Positions 35,849-43,995 are shown, counted from the stretch's first letter. The stretch: DNA of 44,609 nt from Streptosporangiaceae bacterium (GCA_030038295.1 JASHPF010000041.1:1-44609); one strand, 5' to 3'. Program-made: numbers and translations. Notes: generated from the letters alone by a model not told the origin.

Positions 35849-36593
35849 CGGTTGCGTGACCTGGCCGTACCCGGTGGTCGGCAAGCAGCCGCGGGCGGCC
35901 GAAGTCCGTGTTGTCGATGATGACGTCGGCGAGGGCACGCGGGTTGACTTCGGCGACGTAGATTCCCACCGCTACGCCGTAGCGGTCGCGGTGCACGCGC
36001 GTTGCTTCCTCGGCGCCTTCGGCAGCCGTGTCGCGGCTGACCCCGCGCTGCACCGCAACCTCGGCAGCTACCTCGAGCCAGATCCGGTACTCCCAGTGGC
36101 AGTTGTACTCCGGCCGGAAGGCGAAGACCGAATCCACGATGAGAACCGCGTCCGACGGCGCGCTGATCGTCGTGCCCCGATGGTCCTCGCCGGTCAGCGG
36201 ATCGTGCCCGCACAGTGCGACATTCCCGGTCCCGGCGGCTCCCGCGGGACGCAGCAGCAGGTCTCGCGCGGAGTCGAAATCGTAGGCGTTGCGGTAATAC
36301 CCTTCGCCGCTGAGCCGGTCGTAGCCGTGCTCGCGCGCGTGCCGCCACGGGTGCTTGAAGTCATCGAGCGAGGCGCGCATGGTCGGGCGGCCGAGATCCC
36401 GCAGCGCAGCCGCCAGCTCATGCCCGAAGCTCGTCTTTCCCGCACCGGTCAGGCCATCGACTGCGACCCGCAGCCTGCGGGGGCCAAGGTCCGCGATCCG
36501 CCGCGCAACGCCGGTGATCAGCTCGGTGCGAGCTCGGGACGCCGACGGCGGAGCCGGCTGCCGCCACGTCGACACGGACTCGAACGCCTGCAC
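35841..36593 (-). CDS. Uridine kinase-like P-loop NTPase
   Basis: Predicted small-molecule kinase, 250 residues with a GTG start at 36593. Walker A is VDGLTGAGKTSFGHEL (about 45-60). The LID/substrate region has SLDDFKHPWRHAREHG and GYYRNAYDFDSARDLLLRP, typical of the uridine/phosphoribulokinase group (DDFY... and N.DHP.AFD-type segments). VLIVDSVFAFRPEYNCHWEYRIWLEV holds Walker B, and the C-terminus has the RVHRDRY...P...ADVIIDNTDF pattern. The phosphate acceptor cannot be told. It overlaps the preceding convergent gene by 8 bp and lies 16 bp downstream of a membrane-protein gene on the same strand. Confidence 0.85.
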   Translation of the reverse strand: MQAFESVSTWRQPAPPSASRARTELITGVARRIADLGPRRLRVAVDGLTGAGKTSFGHELAAALRDLGRPTMRASLDDFKHPWRHAREHGYDRLSGEGYYRNAYDFDSARDLLLRPAGAAGTGNVALCGHDPLTGEDHRGTTISAPSDAVLIVDSVFAFRPEYNCHWEYRIWLEVAAEVAVQRGVSRDTAAEGAEEATRVHRDRYGVAVGIYVAEVNPRALADVIIDNTDFGRPRLLADHRVRPGHATAT

Positions 36594-36609
36594 GCCATGA
36601 GCTTACGAG

Positions 36610-37287
36610 TCAGGCGGGCGCCCCGAATCGAACGCGGAGGCCGGATTGGCGCATCGCCCGGACAAACCACAGTGCCGACGCGGCCGTGCCAGCGGCTACA
36701 CCGCCGACGGTGGCGGCGGTGGTGAACAGCAGGAACGCACCGGCCGACTCGGTCGCCAGAAGAATTCCCATGCCCACGGTCGAGGCGGCGAAGATCCCGG
36801 CCCAGAGCCACGTCGCCTGGCGGAAGAACCTGTCCAGGCCGGGCTGCCGGCCAGTCGGCTGGCGCAACGCCACTACCTCGGCGGCCAGCTGGGCCACCAG
36901 CGGCCGGTGCGTCGGCGCGGTCCGCGCGAACAGCACGCACAGGGCAAGGTTGGCCAGCGGGAACTGCAGCAGGAAGAACAGCTCGCTGCCGGTGGCGATC
37001 ACCAGGATCGTCTGCAGGGTGAGCACGAGCGCCGAGATCGTCAGCAGGCCAGGGACTGCCCGCGACGTCACCCTCCGAACCGCTGCCGTCAGCCAGACCA
37101 CGGCCGTCGCCGCGATCATGCCGCTCGTACGCCCGGCCAGGGCGGCACCGCCGAGGTATCCGGCGACCGGCAGGCCGAAGGACTCAGCCAGGCTCATGAT
37201 CGCGGACAGCACGAGCCGACCTGGTCGGGGTAGCTCGAGGTCCGAGCTGGTGGCGGCGTGGGCGGCGGGCGGGGTGTCAGAGAGCAC
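36610..37287 (-). CDS. Multi-pass membrane protein (VC0807-like, tentative)
   Basis: Membrane protein of 225 residues with a GTG start at 37287. After about 22 hydrophilic residues, six hydrophobic stretches follow: about 24-47, 52-72, 75-97, 98-118, 155-175 and 178-208. The pattern of ESFGLPVAGYLGG, then ...TISALVLTLQTILVIATGSELFFLLQFPLANLALCVLFARTAPTHRPL..., and FFRQATWLWAGIFAASTVGMGILL, resembles the VC0807 family of intracellular-septation-like proteins, but I am not certain. No enzymatic residues stand out. It may be co-transcribed with the kinase-like gene. The 271 bp upstream is non-coding. Confidence 0.6.
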   Translation of the reverse strand: MLSDTPPAAHAATSSDLELPRPGRLVLSAIMSLAESFGLPVAGYLGGAALAGRTSGMIAATAVVWLTAAVRRVTSRAVPGLLTISALVLTLQTILVIATGSELFFLLQFPLANLALCVLFARTAPTHRPLVAQLAAEVVALRQPTGRQPGLDRFFRQATWLWAGIFAASTVGMGILLATESAGAFLLFTTAATVGGVAAGTAASALWFVRAMRQSGLRVRFGAPA

Positions 37288-37558
37288 GTCCGATGACTCA
37301 TTTCTGCTATGTCGAGGGCTTTGCCGACAATGTTCGGTTTAGCGGCGCTGGTGGCGCCTCACCCGATCCAGCACACAGAGTAAACCTGAACGGGGACTGG
37401 ATACTCTCCGTAATCGTCCTGCGGGCCGGGCCGGCGCCCCTGCCGGGCCGGCGCCGGGCCTGGCCGGTACAGGCCGGCCGGGCCGACTGAGCTGTGGTAG
37501 CCCGGGGTATGCCAGGCGCAGGCACAGGCCGTTTCCAGAACGCTGGTGGTGTGAGCAC
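37288..37558. other. Non-coding divergent stretch with GC-rich inverted repeats
   Basis: These 271 bp separate two divergent genes and show no supported open frame. The right half is a run of GGCC/CCGG words. It includes GGCCTG-N7-CAGGCC and, further left, GGCGC-N5-GCGCC. These may be hairpins or simply GC-rich filler. Both promoters should lie here, but I could not place them. Confidence 0.4.
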
Positions 37559-38437
37559 ATGAGCAACGCAACAGGCCGCGGACCGGTCCGCGTAGCCGTA
37601 CTCGGCATCGGGATCATGGGGTCGGCGATGGCCCGCAACCTCGCCCGTGCTGGGCTGAATACGACGGTGTGGGACCGGACCGCCGCAGCGACCGTGCCGC
37701 TAGCCGATGCCGGGGCACGGGCGGCAGCCTCCGCCGCCGAGGCCATCACCGGGGCGGACGTCGTCATCACGATGCTGCCCGACGCCGCCGCCGTCTCCGC
37801 CGTCTTGTTCGACGGGACGGCCGATGCGTTCGCCGACGGAGCCGTCTGGGCGCAGATGGGCACTATCGGGGTAACCGCCACCGGCGACATCTCCCGCCGG
37901 CTTGCCCAGTCTCGTCCGGACGTGCTGTTCGTCGATGCCCCGGTGTCGGGCAGCAAGGGCCCGGCGGAACATGGCGAGCTGCTGATCCTGGCCTCCGGGC
38001 CAACCGCTGCGGTGCCCGTCCTGACTCCGGTATTCGACGTGCTCGGCCGCAAGACGGTCTGGCTGGGCGACGCCGGCGCCGGCAGCCGGATGAAACTGGC
38101 CGTCAACGCCTACATGTCCGTGCTGATCGAGGGCGTCGCCGAGGCGCTCGAGCTGGTCGACCGGCTGGGCATCGACCCGGCAAAGCTCGATGACGTCATC
38201 GAGGGCGGGCCGCTCGACGCCCCGATCGCCGACGCCAAGCTGCACAAGATGGAGCGCGGCGACTATAGCCCCGAGTTCCCGCTGCAGTGGGCGCTCAAGG
38301 ACGTCGACCTGGCGATCGAGGCGGCCGGCGGAGAGGCGCCGCCGCTCCTCGCCGCGCTCTCCCGCCAGTGGCGAGCAGCGGTCCAGGCCGGTCACGGCCG
38401 CGACGACGTCAGCGCCGCCCGCCTCGCCCTGGGGTAG
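37559..38437 (+). CDS. NAD(P)-dependent beta-hydroxyacid dehydrogenase (HIBADH family)
   Basis: Oxidoreductase of the 3-hydroxyisobutyrate dehydrogenase/GLYR1 family, 292 residues. The cofactor-binding motif is VAVLGIGIMGSAMARNL (about 12-28, GxGxMGxxMAxNL). The substrate motif is FVDAPVSGSKGPAEHGELLILASG (about 125-148), and the catalytic lysine lies in GAGSRMKLAVNAYM (usual GxxxKxxNN, with Ala-Val-Asn here). The C-terminal helical domain has FPLQWALKDVDLAIEAAGG. After the first strand-turn the residues are WDRT, with Arg following, which suggests NADP preference. The exact substrate (3-hydroxyisobutyrate, tartronate semialdehyde or another aldehyde-acid) is not determined. It is followed 51 bp later by the SCO4226-like gene. 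Confidence 0.9.
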   Translation: MSNATGRGPVRVAVLGIGIMGSAMARNLARAGLNTTVWDRTAAATVPLADAGARAAASAAEAITGADVVITMLPDAAAVSAVLFDGTADAFADGAVWAQMGTIGVTATGDISRRLAQSRPDVLFVDAPVSGSKGPAEHGELLILASGPTAAVPVLTPVFDVLGRKTVWLGDAGAGSRMKLAVNAYMSVLIEGVAEALELVDRLGIDPAKLDDVIEGGPLDAPIADAKLHKMERGDYSPEFPLQWALKDVDLAIEAAGGEAPPLLAALSRQWRAAVQAGHGRDDVSAARLALG

Positions 38438-38488
38438 ACAGCAGCCGCGTCATCCTGGACAGTTGCGTGGATAGCTGGGGAGGGCAAC

Positions 38489-38734
38489 ATGGCGAAGTTC
38501 ATGGACTATCACGACGACCTCAGGCTTCCGGCCGAGGCGATCGAGAGCATCACGCAGGCGACGAAGGACGGCGCGACGGATCAGTTCGGGGTCCGGCAGC
38601 TTGAGCTCTACCACAACGCCGACGGCAAGGTGTACTGCCTGCTCGAGGGCCCGGACGAGGAAGCGATCCGAAACCACCACGCGGCGCTGGACGTACCGTG
38701 CGGCGAGGTGCACAGGGTCGACAGCCTGCTCTGA
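38489..38734 (+). CDS. SCO4226-like (DUF4242) small protein
   Basis: The 81-residue protein starts MAKFMDYHDDL, very like Streptomyces SCO4226, a small ferredoxin-like-fold protein reported to bind nickel. It has the family's VYCLLEGPDEEAIRNHHAALD stretch (usually VYCLxEAPxxExVxxxH...G) and ends GEVHRVDSLL. Candidate ligands are His8, the paired His at about 64-65 and His75. A GGGGAGGG ribosome site precedes the ATG. The next gene starts 8 bp after its stop, so it is co-transcribed with the PHP phosphoesterase gene. The biological role of the family is unknown. Confidence 0.85.
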   Translation: MAKFMDYHDDLRLPAEAIESITQATKDGATDQFGVRQLELYHNADGKVYCLLEGPDEEAIRNHHAALDVPCGEVHRVDSLL

Positions 38735-38742
38735 CCCAGCGG

Positions 38743-39756
38743 ATGGATCCGGACCGCGCGCTGCGGCGGATCGCCTTCGAGCTGGAGCGTTCCGGCGCCC
38801 CGACCTACCGGGTGCAGGCGTTCCGCCGGGCCGCGGCCGTGCTGGCGGAACTGCCCGCCGACGAGCTGGCCAAGCGGATCGCCGACGGCACGCTGCAGGA
38901 CCTGCGCGGTGTCGGGCCAGCGACGGCGACTGCGGTCGCTCAGGCCGCGGCCGGCGAGCGGCCGGATTACCTGGTCCGGCTCGAGGCCGCCTACGAGCCG
39001 CCGCCGCGGACCGTGCTGCGGTCCGCGCTGCGCGGCGACTGCCACACGCACTCGGACTGGTCCGACGGCGGCAGCCCGCCGCTGGAGATGGCCGAGGCTG
39101 CGCAGGCCCTCGGGCACGAGTGGATCGCGCTGACCGATCACTCGCCGCGCCTGACGGTGGCCAACGGGCTGTCGGTCGAGCGACTCGAGGCGCAGCTCGC
39201 GCTCATCGACAAGCTGAACACCGAGCTGGCGCCGTTCCGTATCCTCAGCGGAATCGAGGTCGACATCCTCGAAGACGGCAGCCTCGATCAGCGCGAGGAC
39301 TTGCTCGCGCAGCTTGACGTCGTCGTGGCCAGCGTGCACTCGAAGCTCCGCATGCCGGCCGAGCCGATGACCGAGCGGATGCTGGCCGCCATCGCGAATC
39401 CGCGCGTCGACGTGCTCGGACACTGCACCGGCCGGATGAGCATGCGGGCCAGGAGCCGCCCGGAGTCGCAGTTCGACGCCGAGTCCGTGTTCGCGGCCTG
39501 CCGAGCGCACGACGTGGCGGTCGAGATCAACTGCCGGCCCGAGCGCCAGGATCCGCCGGATGGCCTGCTGCGGCAGGCGGCCGAGGCGGGCTGCCGGTTC
39601 GCCATCGATACCGACGCCCACGCGCCGGGCCAGCTCGACTGGCTCGACAACGGCTGTGAGCGAGCCGAGCGCGCGGGCATCACGCCCGACCGAGTGCTGA
39701 ACGCCCGGCGCGCGGCCGACATCACCGGCATTGACACGTCCGCTTCGAAGGAGTGA
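38743..39756 (+). CDS. PHP domain phosphoesterase with N-terminal helix-hairpin-helix (PolX-like C-terminal half)
   Basis: Predicted metal-dependent phosphoesterase or nuclease of 337 residues from ATG 38743. The N-terminal 85 residues look like the DNA-polymerase-beta 8-kDa/HhH region: YRVQAFRRAAAVLAELP and LQDLRGVGPATATAVAQAA. The PHP domain (about 95-320) has all metal motifs: DCHTHSDWSDG, ALTDHSPRL, GIEVDIL, VVASVHSK, VLGHCTGR, EINCRPERQDPP and AIDTDAHAP. The polymerase domain of bacterial PolX is absent, so this is a stand-alone repair-type PHP nuclease, as is common in actinobacteria. It follows the SCO4226-like gene by 8 bp. A strong hairpin lies just after the stop. Confidence 0.9.
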   Translation: MDPDRALRRIAFELERSGAPTYRVQAFRRAAAVLAELPADELAKRIADGTLQDLRGVGPATATAVAQAAAGERPDYLVRLEAAYEPPPRTVLRSALRGDCHTHSDWSDGGSPPLEMAEAAQALGHEWIALTDHSPRLTVANGLSVERLEAQLALIDKLNTELAPFRILSGIEVDILEDGSLDQREDLLAQLDVVVASVHSKLRMPAEPMTERMLAAIANPRVDVLGHCTGRMSMRARSRPESQFDAESVFAACRAHDVAVEINCRPERQDPPDGLLRQAAEAGCRFAIDTDAHAPGQLDWLDNGCERAERAGITPDRVLNARRAADITGIDTSASKE

Positions 39757-39762
39757 GCCTTT

Positions 39763-39810
39763 TCTCAGCTGGCGCACCGGTGTGCCGCCAGGCTGGCTCG
39801 ACTGCTGAGA
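39763..39810 (+). terminator. Hairpin terminator after the PHP gene
   Basis: The inner hairpin CTGGCGCAC-CGGT-GTG-C-CGCCAG (39769-39791, one bulged base) is nested in an outer 7-bp repeat TCTCAGC/GCTGAGA (39763-39769 and 39804-39810). It lies 7 bp after the PHP stop and 26 bp before the FAH-family gene, separating the two transcription units. Confidence 0.6.
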
Positions 39811-39835
39811 CTCCCGATCGCAAAGAGAGCACCGC

Positions 39836-40771
39836 GTGAAGCTAGCGTTCTTTGACGAATTCCGCCTTGGCGTCGTGCGGGACGACCAGATCTTCGACGT
39901 CTCCGCGGTCACCGCCGAGATTCCACGGGCTCATCCGCACGACGTGCTGCGCGCCGTGATCGAGGACTGGGACGAGTGGCGACCCAGGCTTGACTCGGCG
40001 GCGGACCACGGACACGGCGTGCCGCTGCCGGCCGTTGCGATGCGCCCGCCCGTGCCGCGGCCGGTGACCATCGACTGCATGGCGGTGAACTACCTGGAAG
40101 GTGGGCCGCTGAGCGCGCTCCCGCCGATCAGCGCGTTTCACAAGACGCCGAACGCCATCATCGGCCCCGGCGACACCATGGTCCTCCCGGATGTGCCGGC
40201 GACCATCTTCGAGGGCGAGGCCGAGCTCGCGCTCGTGATCGGCAGGCGCGGGAAGGATGTGCCGCTGGCAGCGGCGATGGATTACGTGTTCGGCTACACC
40301 AATCTCATCGATGGGTCGGCCCGCGGGCTGCCGGGCACCAACGTCTTTTATCCGATGAAGTCACGGGATACGTTCTGCCCGATCGGCCCGTTCCTTGTTA
40401 CGAAAGACGAGATTCCCGACCCGCAGCACCTCGCCGTCCGGCTCTGGAACAACGGCGAGCTCATGCAGGATTTCAGCACGAGCGATATGGCGCATCCGAT
40501 TCCGCGGTGCGTCGAGTTCATCTCCTCCGTGCACACGATCGAGCCGGGCGACCTGATCGCCACCGGGACGAATCACGGCGGCTTGAACCCCTTCATGGAC
40601 GGCGACGAGATCGCGCTCGAGGTCGAAGGTCTCGGGTGGCTCCAGATCAGCATCCGCGACGACCTGAAGCGGACCTGGAAGCGAGAGACCCGCCACGACC
40701 GCCAGGCGCAGGGAAAGGCGGGCACGACTCCACAGCTCACCGGAAAGTACGCGCCGGACGGCGAGCGCTAG
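39836..40771 (+). CDS. Fumarylacetoacetate hydrolase (FAH) family protein
   Basis: Metal-dependent enzyme of the FAH superfamily (hydrolysis, decarboxylation or isomerisation of 2-oxo acids and ring-fission products). The GTG at 39836 gives 311 residues. The N-terminal lid domain (about 1-75) precedes the core: AFHKTPNAIIGPGD (100-113), metal ligands Glu126 and Glu128 in FEGEAELALVIGRRGKDV, and Asp159 in VFGYTNLIDGSARG, followed by KSRDTFCPIGPFLVT and the TGTNHGGL turn. The C-terminal tail (about 275-311) is hydrophilic. It is followed after 21 bp by a VOC protein gene, a pairing seen in aromatic-ring catabolism. The actual substrate is unknown. Confidence 0.9.
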   Translation: MKLAFFDEFRLGVVRDDQIFDVSAVTAEIPRAHPHDVLRAVIEDWDEWRPRLDSAADHGHGVPLPAVAMRPPVPRPVTIDCMAVNYLEGGPLSALPPISAFHKTPNAIIGPGDTMVLPDVPATIFEGEAELALVIGRRGKDVPLAAAMDYVFGYTNLIDGSARGLPGTNVFYPMKSRDTFCPIGPFLVTKDEIPDPQHLAVRLWNNGELMQDFSTSDMAHPIPRCVEFISSVHTIEPGDLIATGTNHGGLNPFMDGDEIALEVEGLGWLQISIRDDLKRTWKRETRHDRQAQGKAGTTPQLTGKYAPDGER

Positions 40772-40792
40772 CACTAAGCGGAGGAACTAGGC

Positions 40793-41245
40793 ATGCCGAA
40801 GGTAACCGGTCTCGGCCACGTCGGGATCTACGTACGCGATCCACAGCGGATGATCGACTTCTACTCGGGCTTCCTCGGCATGTCCGTCACCGACCGCGGG
40901 CCGGACGACTGGATCGTCTTCCTCAGCGCGAACCCGGAGGTCGAGCACCACGAGTTCGCGATGGTGCGATCCGCGGACCATAACAGCGATCCGCAGCAGA
41001 TCTCGTTCACGGTGGGCTCGCTCGCCGACCTCAGGACCTTCTACGCCCAGATCGTCGAGCGCGGCTACCCCGTCGAGATGGTCGTGAATCACGGCAACGC
41101 CATCGGTTGCTATTTCCGTGACCCGGAACAGAACGTGGTCGAGGTCTACTGGCATACCGGCAGGGACTGGCCGCAGCCCTACGGCGATCCAATCGACCTG
41201 TCGAAGTCCGAAGCGGAACTGCTCGACATCGTCGCGGCGCTCTGA
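40793..41245 (+). CDS. VOC superfamily protein (glyoxalase/extradiol dioxygenase-like)
   Basis: The 150-residue protein has the two beta-alpha-beta-beta-beta modules of the vicinal-oxygen-chelate fold. The first module starts GLGHVGIYVRDPQRMIDFYSGFLGM with His9, and the second contains QQISFTVGSLADLRTFYAQIVERGYP. It ends CYFRDPEQNVVEVYW with Glu118. Candidate metal ligands are His9, His52/53 and Glu118. The position where many family members carry His in the second module is Gln69, so a classical 2-His-1-Glu extradiol centre is uncertain. A GGAGGA site precedes the ATG. It is co-transcribed with the FAH-family gene. It may act on a ring-cleavage intermediate. Confidence 0.88.
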   Translation: MPKVTGLGHVGIYVRDPQRMIDFYSGFLGMSVTDRGPDDWIVFLSANPEVEHHEFAMVRSADHNSDPQQISFTVGSLADLRTFYAQIVERGYPVEMVVNHGNAIGCYFRDPEQNVVEVYWHTGRDWPQPYGDPIDLSKSEAELLDIVAAL

Positions 41246-41325
41246 CCGGCGACCCAGAGTGCATCCGGGGCGACCGGGCGCCCCCCGGCGCGCGCGTCAT
41301 TCCGGCCGACTAGCCGGGCTCATGA

Positions 41326-41604
41326 CTATTCCGGTGCCCCGGCTGTGCCGGGGAAACTCGCCTGGTCGCCGGGATCGTACTGCGGCTGTCCCGCGCTGGC
41401 TCCCGCCCGGTCGATCGCCTCGAGCAGCATCCGCACCGCACCCGGCATCTCCACGAGCGCCGCACGCAGATCGTCAAGCTCCTGCTGACCGTGCGGCTCG
41501 GCCTCCGCAGCGGCCTCGGCCGCGTCATAGTCCTCCAGGCGATCGCGTGCCGTTTGCACCTCAGAGGACACGAGCAGTTCTTCTAGTGCGTTGCCGGGCA
41601 TCAT
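41326..41604 (-). CDS. Small acidic helical protein, unknown
   Basis: The family is not recognised. The start is ATG 41604 (a second ATG follows at 41601) behind GGTGGGA, giving 92 residues. The sequence is strongly amphipathic and helical (LEELLVSSEVQTARDRLEDYDAAEAAA, by heptads) with a second helix LDDLRAALVEMPGAVRMLLEAIDRA, then a short disordered QPQYDPGDQASF tail. It is acidic overall, with no Cys and no membrane segment. It is divergent from the carboxylesterase gene and could be a small regulatory or adaptor protein. Coding support is the ribosome site and regular helix periodicity. No motif supports a function. Confidence 0.55.
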   Translation of the reverse strand: MMPGNALEELLVSSEVQTARDRLEDYDAAEAAAEAEPHGQQELDDLRAALVEMPGAVRMLLEAIDRAGASAGQPQYDPGDQASFPGTAGAPE

Positions 41605-41718
41605 GTTCCCACCGCATCCTTGTTCGCCGGCTGAGTGATCTCGCCGCCTCGCGCCATGGACGCGCGTTACCCGGACGGCACTGGCGCAAACCCCGGCGGC
41701 CGGAGAGGAAGCACAGCC

Positions 41719-43194
41719 ATGAGCACGGCTGAGACCAGGCAGGGAACCGTCTCTGGCACGTATGCGGACGGCGTGCACGCCTTCAAGGGCATTCCGTACG
41801 CTGCTCCTCCGTTCGGCCCGAGACGAATGCGCCCGCCCGAGCCACCACCAGCGTGGGCTGGCGTGCGCGACTGCACCCGGTACGGGCCGACCGCCCCGAA
41901 GAACCCGTATGCGCCACCCTTCGACACGCTGCTCGCCGAGCCGGCGATTCCGGGCGAGGACTGCCTGAACCTGAACGTCTGGACACCGGAGCTGGGCGGG
42001 GCCGGGCTGCCGGTGCTGGTGTGGATCCACGGCGGCTCCTTCACCAACGGGTCGGGCGCGGTACCCCAGTACGACGGCACCGCGTTCGCGCGCCACGGCG
42101 TCGTGTGCGTGACCATCAACTACCGGCTCGGCGCGGACGGCTTCCTCTTCCTGCCCGACGGGGTTGCCAACATCGGCCTGCTCGATCAGGTCGCCGCGCT
42201 CGAGTGGGTTGTCGACAACATCGCCCGCTTCGGCGGCGATCCCGCCAGGGTCACGATCGCGGGCGAGTCGGCCGGCGCGATGAGCGTGACCACGCTGTTG
42301 TCGATGCCCCGCGCCGCAGGACTATTCCGGCGCGTCATCGCCGAGAGCGGCGCCGGGCAGCACGTCCTGTCGCCCGCCACGGCCACTCGGGTCGGCGGCT
42401 ATGTTGCCCAGAAACTCGGCGTGCCGGCGACGCGCGAGGCCATCGCCGCCATCCCGATCCAGCGCCTGCTTGCGGCGCAGACCGCCGTCGGCCTCGACCT
42501 CCAGACCAACCCCGATCCGTCCCGATGGGGAGAGATAGCCGCGAACCTGATGGTGTTCGAGCCGGTCGTGGACGGCGATATCGTGCCCGCGGTCCCGCTG
42601 GACGCCATCCGGCAGGGGGCGGGACGCGACGTCGACGTCCTCATCGGCAGCAACACCGATGAGTGGCGGTTCTTCGTGGTGCCGCCCGGCGTGCTTGCGC
42701 ACATCGATGACGGCCTGCTGCAGGCGACAGCGGCCGCGCACGGGCTCGGCGACGCCGCGCTGCAGATCTATCGATCGAACCGCCCTGGTGCTTCCGCGGG
42801 TGACGTCTACGCGGCCGTGGTCACCGACTGGTTCTTCTGGATCCCGGCGATCCGGGTCGCCGAGGCACGCGGTGAATCGCCGACCTGGGTCTACGAGTTC
42901 GGCTGGAAGTCGCCGGTCCTCGGCGGCCAGCTGGGCGCCTGCCATTACGTGGAGATCCCGTTCGCCTTTGACACCCTGCGCTCCGAGGGAGCCGCGCCGA
43001 TGGTCGGATCGGCGCCCCCGCAAGGCGTGGCCGAGGACGTGCACCTGGCCTGGGTGCGCTTCGCGACCTCGGGCGTCCCTGGCTGGCCCCGCTACGAAGC
43101 CGCCGACCGGGCGACCATGCTGTTCGACACGCACAGCGACGTCGTCCATGATCCGCGCGCCGGCGAACGCCGGCTGTGGGACGGCCTGCGCTGA
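41719..43194 (+). CDS. Type-B carboxylesterase / para-nitrobenzyl esterase family
   Basis: Serine esterase of 491 residues from ATG 41719. Motifs are the oxyanion region IPYAAPPFGPRRMRPPEP, the type-B signature EDCLNLNVWTP, IHGGSFTNGSG (oxyanion hole), the nucleophile elbow GESAGAMSV, GLLDQVAALEWVVDNIARFGGDP and the acid/His region IGSNTDEWRFF and GACHYVEIPFAF (catalytic His). No signal peptide is visible, so it is probably cytoplasmic. The N-terminal 28 residues of a longer frame are unsupported. Substrate is not predictable from sequence; the family hydrolyses short aryl and alkyl esters. A hairpin follows the stop, shared with the convergent DinB-like gene. Confidence 0.92.
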   Translation: MSTAETRQGTVSGTYADGVHAFKGIPYAAPPFGPRRMRPPEPPPAWAGVRDCTRYGPTAPKNPYAPPFDTLLAEPAIPGEDCLNLNVWTPELGGAGLPVLVWIHGGSFTNGSGAVPQYDGTAFARHGVVCVTINYRLGADGFLFLPDGVANIGLLDQVAALEWVVDNIARFGGDPARVTIAGESAGAMSVTTLLSMPRAAGLFRRVIAESGAGQHVLSPATATRVGGYVAQKLGVPATREAIAAIPIQRLLAAQTAVGLDLQTNPDPSRWGEIAANLMVFEPVVDGDIVPAVPLDAIRQGAGRDVDVLIGSNTDEWRFFVVPPGVLAHIDDGLLQATAAAHGLGDAALQIYRSNRPGASAGDVYAAVVTDWFFWIPAIRVAEARGESPTWVYEFGWKSPVLGGQLGACHYVEIPFAFDTLRSEGAAPMVGSAPPQGVAEDVHLAWVRFATSGVPGWPRYEAADRATMLFDTHSDVVHDPRAGERRLWDGLR

Positions 43195-43195
43195 C

Positions 43196-43243
43196 CTGAC
43201 GGCACGCCGCCCGAGCGCCCGTATCGCCCGTGGGCGCCGTCAG
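43196..43243. terminator. Bidirectional terminator, carboxylesterase / DinB-like genes
   Basis: The outer arms are CTGACGGC (43196-43203) and GCCGTCAG (43236-43243), with an inner GCGCCC/GGGCGC pair. It starts 1 bp after the carboxylesterase stop and covers the DinB-like stop, so it can serve both convergent transcripts. Confidence 0.55.
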
Positions 43244-43848
43244 TGCGACGCCCGCTGAGCGGACCTGGCTATGCCCTCCAGCTTGTCGTAGTGCCGTTTC
43301 CACGCGGCGGCATCCGCATCCGCCGGCATGTTGCTGACACCCTGGCGCAGCCCGACAGCACCGTCGATCGATTCCCTGATGATGTCCGCATGGCCGGCGT
43401 GCCTGGCGGTCTCCTGGATCGTGTGTACCAGCAGGGTGTGCAGCGTCGGGTTGCTCCGCTCCGCCGGCCACCACGGCACGGTGCCGCGCGAATCCAGCGC
43501 CAGCGCTTCGATCGTGGCGTCGGAGTGCGCCCACACCCGCCGGTAAAAGTCGGTCACCTGCGCGCGGGATTCCGCCTCGGCCGCATACAGGTGACCGCTC
43601 AGCTCGGCGTCGTCGTCATCGGGCCAGTCCAGGTCGTGCTCGCCGGGGAACGGCCGGCCAACCACGCCCCCGAAGTAGCCGCACTCGACCCCCGCGCAGT
43701 GCTTGACCAGCCCCAGCAGGTTGGTGCCGGTCGGCGTCATCGGCCGCCTGATGTCGTAGTCGGAGAGTCCGTCGAGTTTCCATAGCAGCACTTCGCGGGC
43801 ATTCTGCAGGTACCGGTGCAGGGTCTGCTTTTCATCAGCGGCGGTCAT
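43240..43848 (-). CDS. DinB/DUF664 family protein
   Basis: Four-helix-bundle protein of the DinB/DUF664 (mycothiol- or bacillithiol-dependent enzyme-like) superfamily, 202 residues. Helix 1 is EKQTLHRYLQNAREVLLWKLDGLSDYDIRRPMTPTGTNLLGLVKHCAGVECGYFGG, shown here by its landmarks: RRPMTPTGTNLLGLVKH with the first metal-binding His, and the second ligand pair in LLVHTIQETARHAGHADIIRE (His-x3-E...HaGH). These three His form the usual metal site. The C-terminus is hydrophilic (DADAAAWKRHYDKLE). Members transfer or hydrolyse thiol conjugates, or are of unknown role. It is divergent from the cupin gene, with an inverted repeat between them. Confidence 0.88.
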   Translation of the reverse strand: MTAADEKQTLHRYLQNAREVLLWKLDGLSDYDIRRPMTPTGTNLLGLVKHCAGVECGYFGGVVGRPFPGEHDLDWPDDDDAELSGHLYAAEAESRAQVTDFYRRVWAHSDATIEALALDSRGTVPWWPAERSNPTLHTLLVHTIQETARHAGHADIIRESIDGAVGLRQGVSNMPADADAAAWKRHYDKLEGIARSAQRASH

Positions 43849-43937
43849 GGCTGAGAGTCTGGCTCAGGCGCCGCGGCTCGTACACCGGTTTTATCGGCGT
43901 CGACTGCGGCAATCCGGGCGGGTGGCGCCAGGCCCAG

Positions 43938-43972
43938 CCGCGGGTGTTCCGATGTTTCCAAGACACCCGCGG
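43938..43972. promoter_or_regulatory. Perfect 10-bp inverted repeat between DinB-like and cupin genes
   Basis: CCGCGGGTGT (43938-43947), 15 bases, ACACCCGCGG (43963-43972). It lies between two divergent starts, ending 23 bp before the cupin ATG. Because neither transcript ends here, an operator or a 5'-leader hairpin is likelier than a terminator. Confidence 0.5.
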
Positions 43973-43995
43973 GGACCCGAGGGCACCCTGAGCGC

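Noticed and set aside
37400-37490. GGCC/CCGG-rich run before the HIBADH-type gene as a repeat family
   Set aside because: Only short imperfect pairs are present; with such high GC they may arise by chance, so they are listed only as a non-coding stretch.
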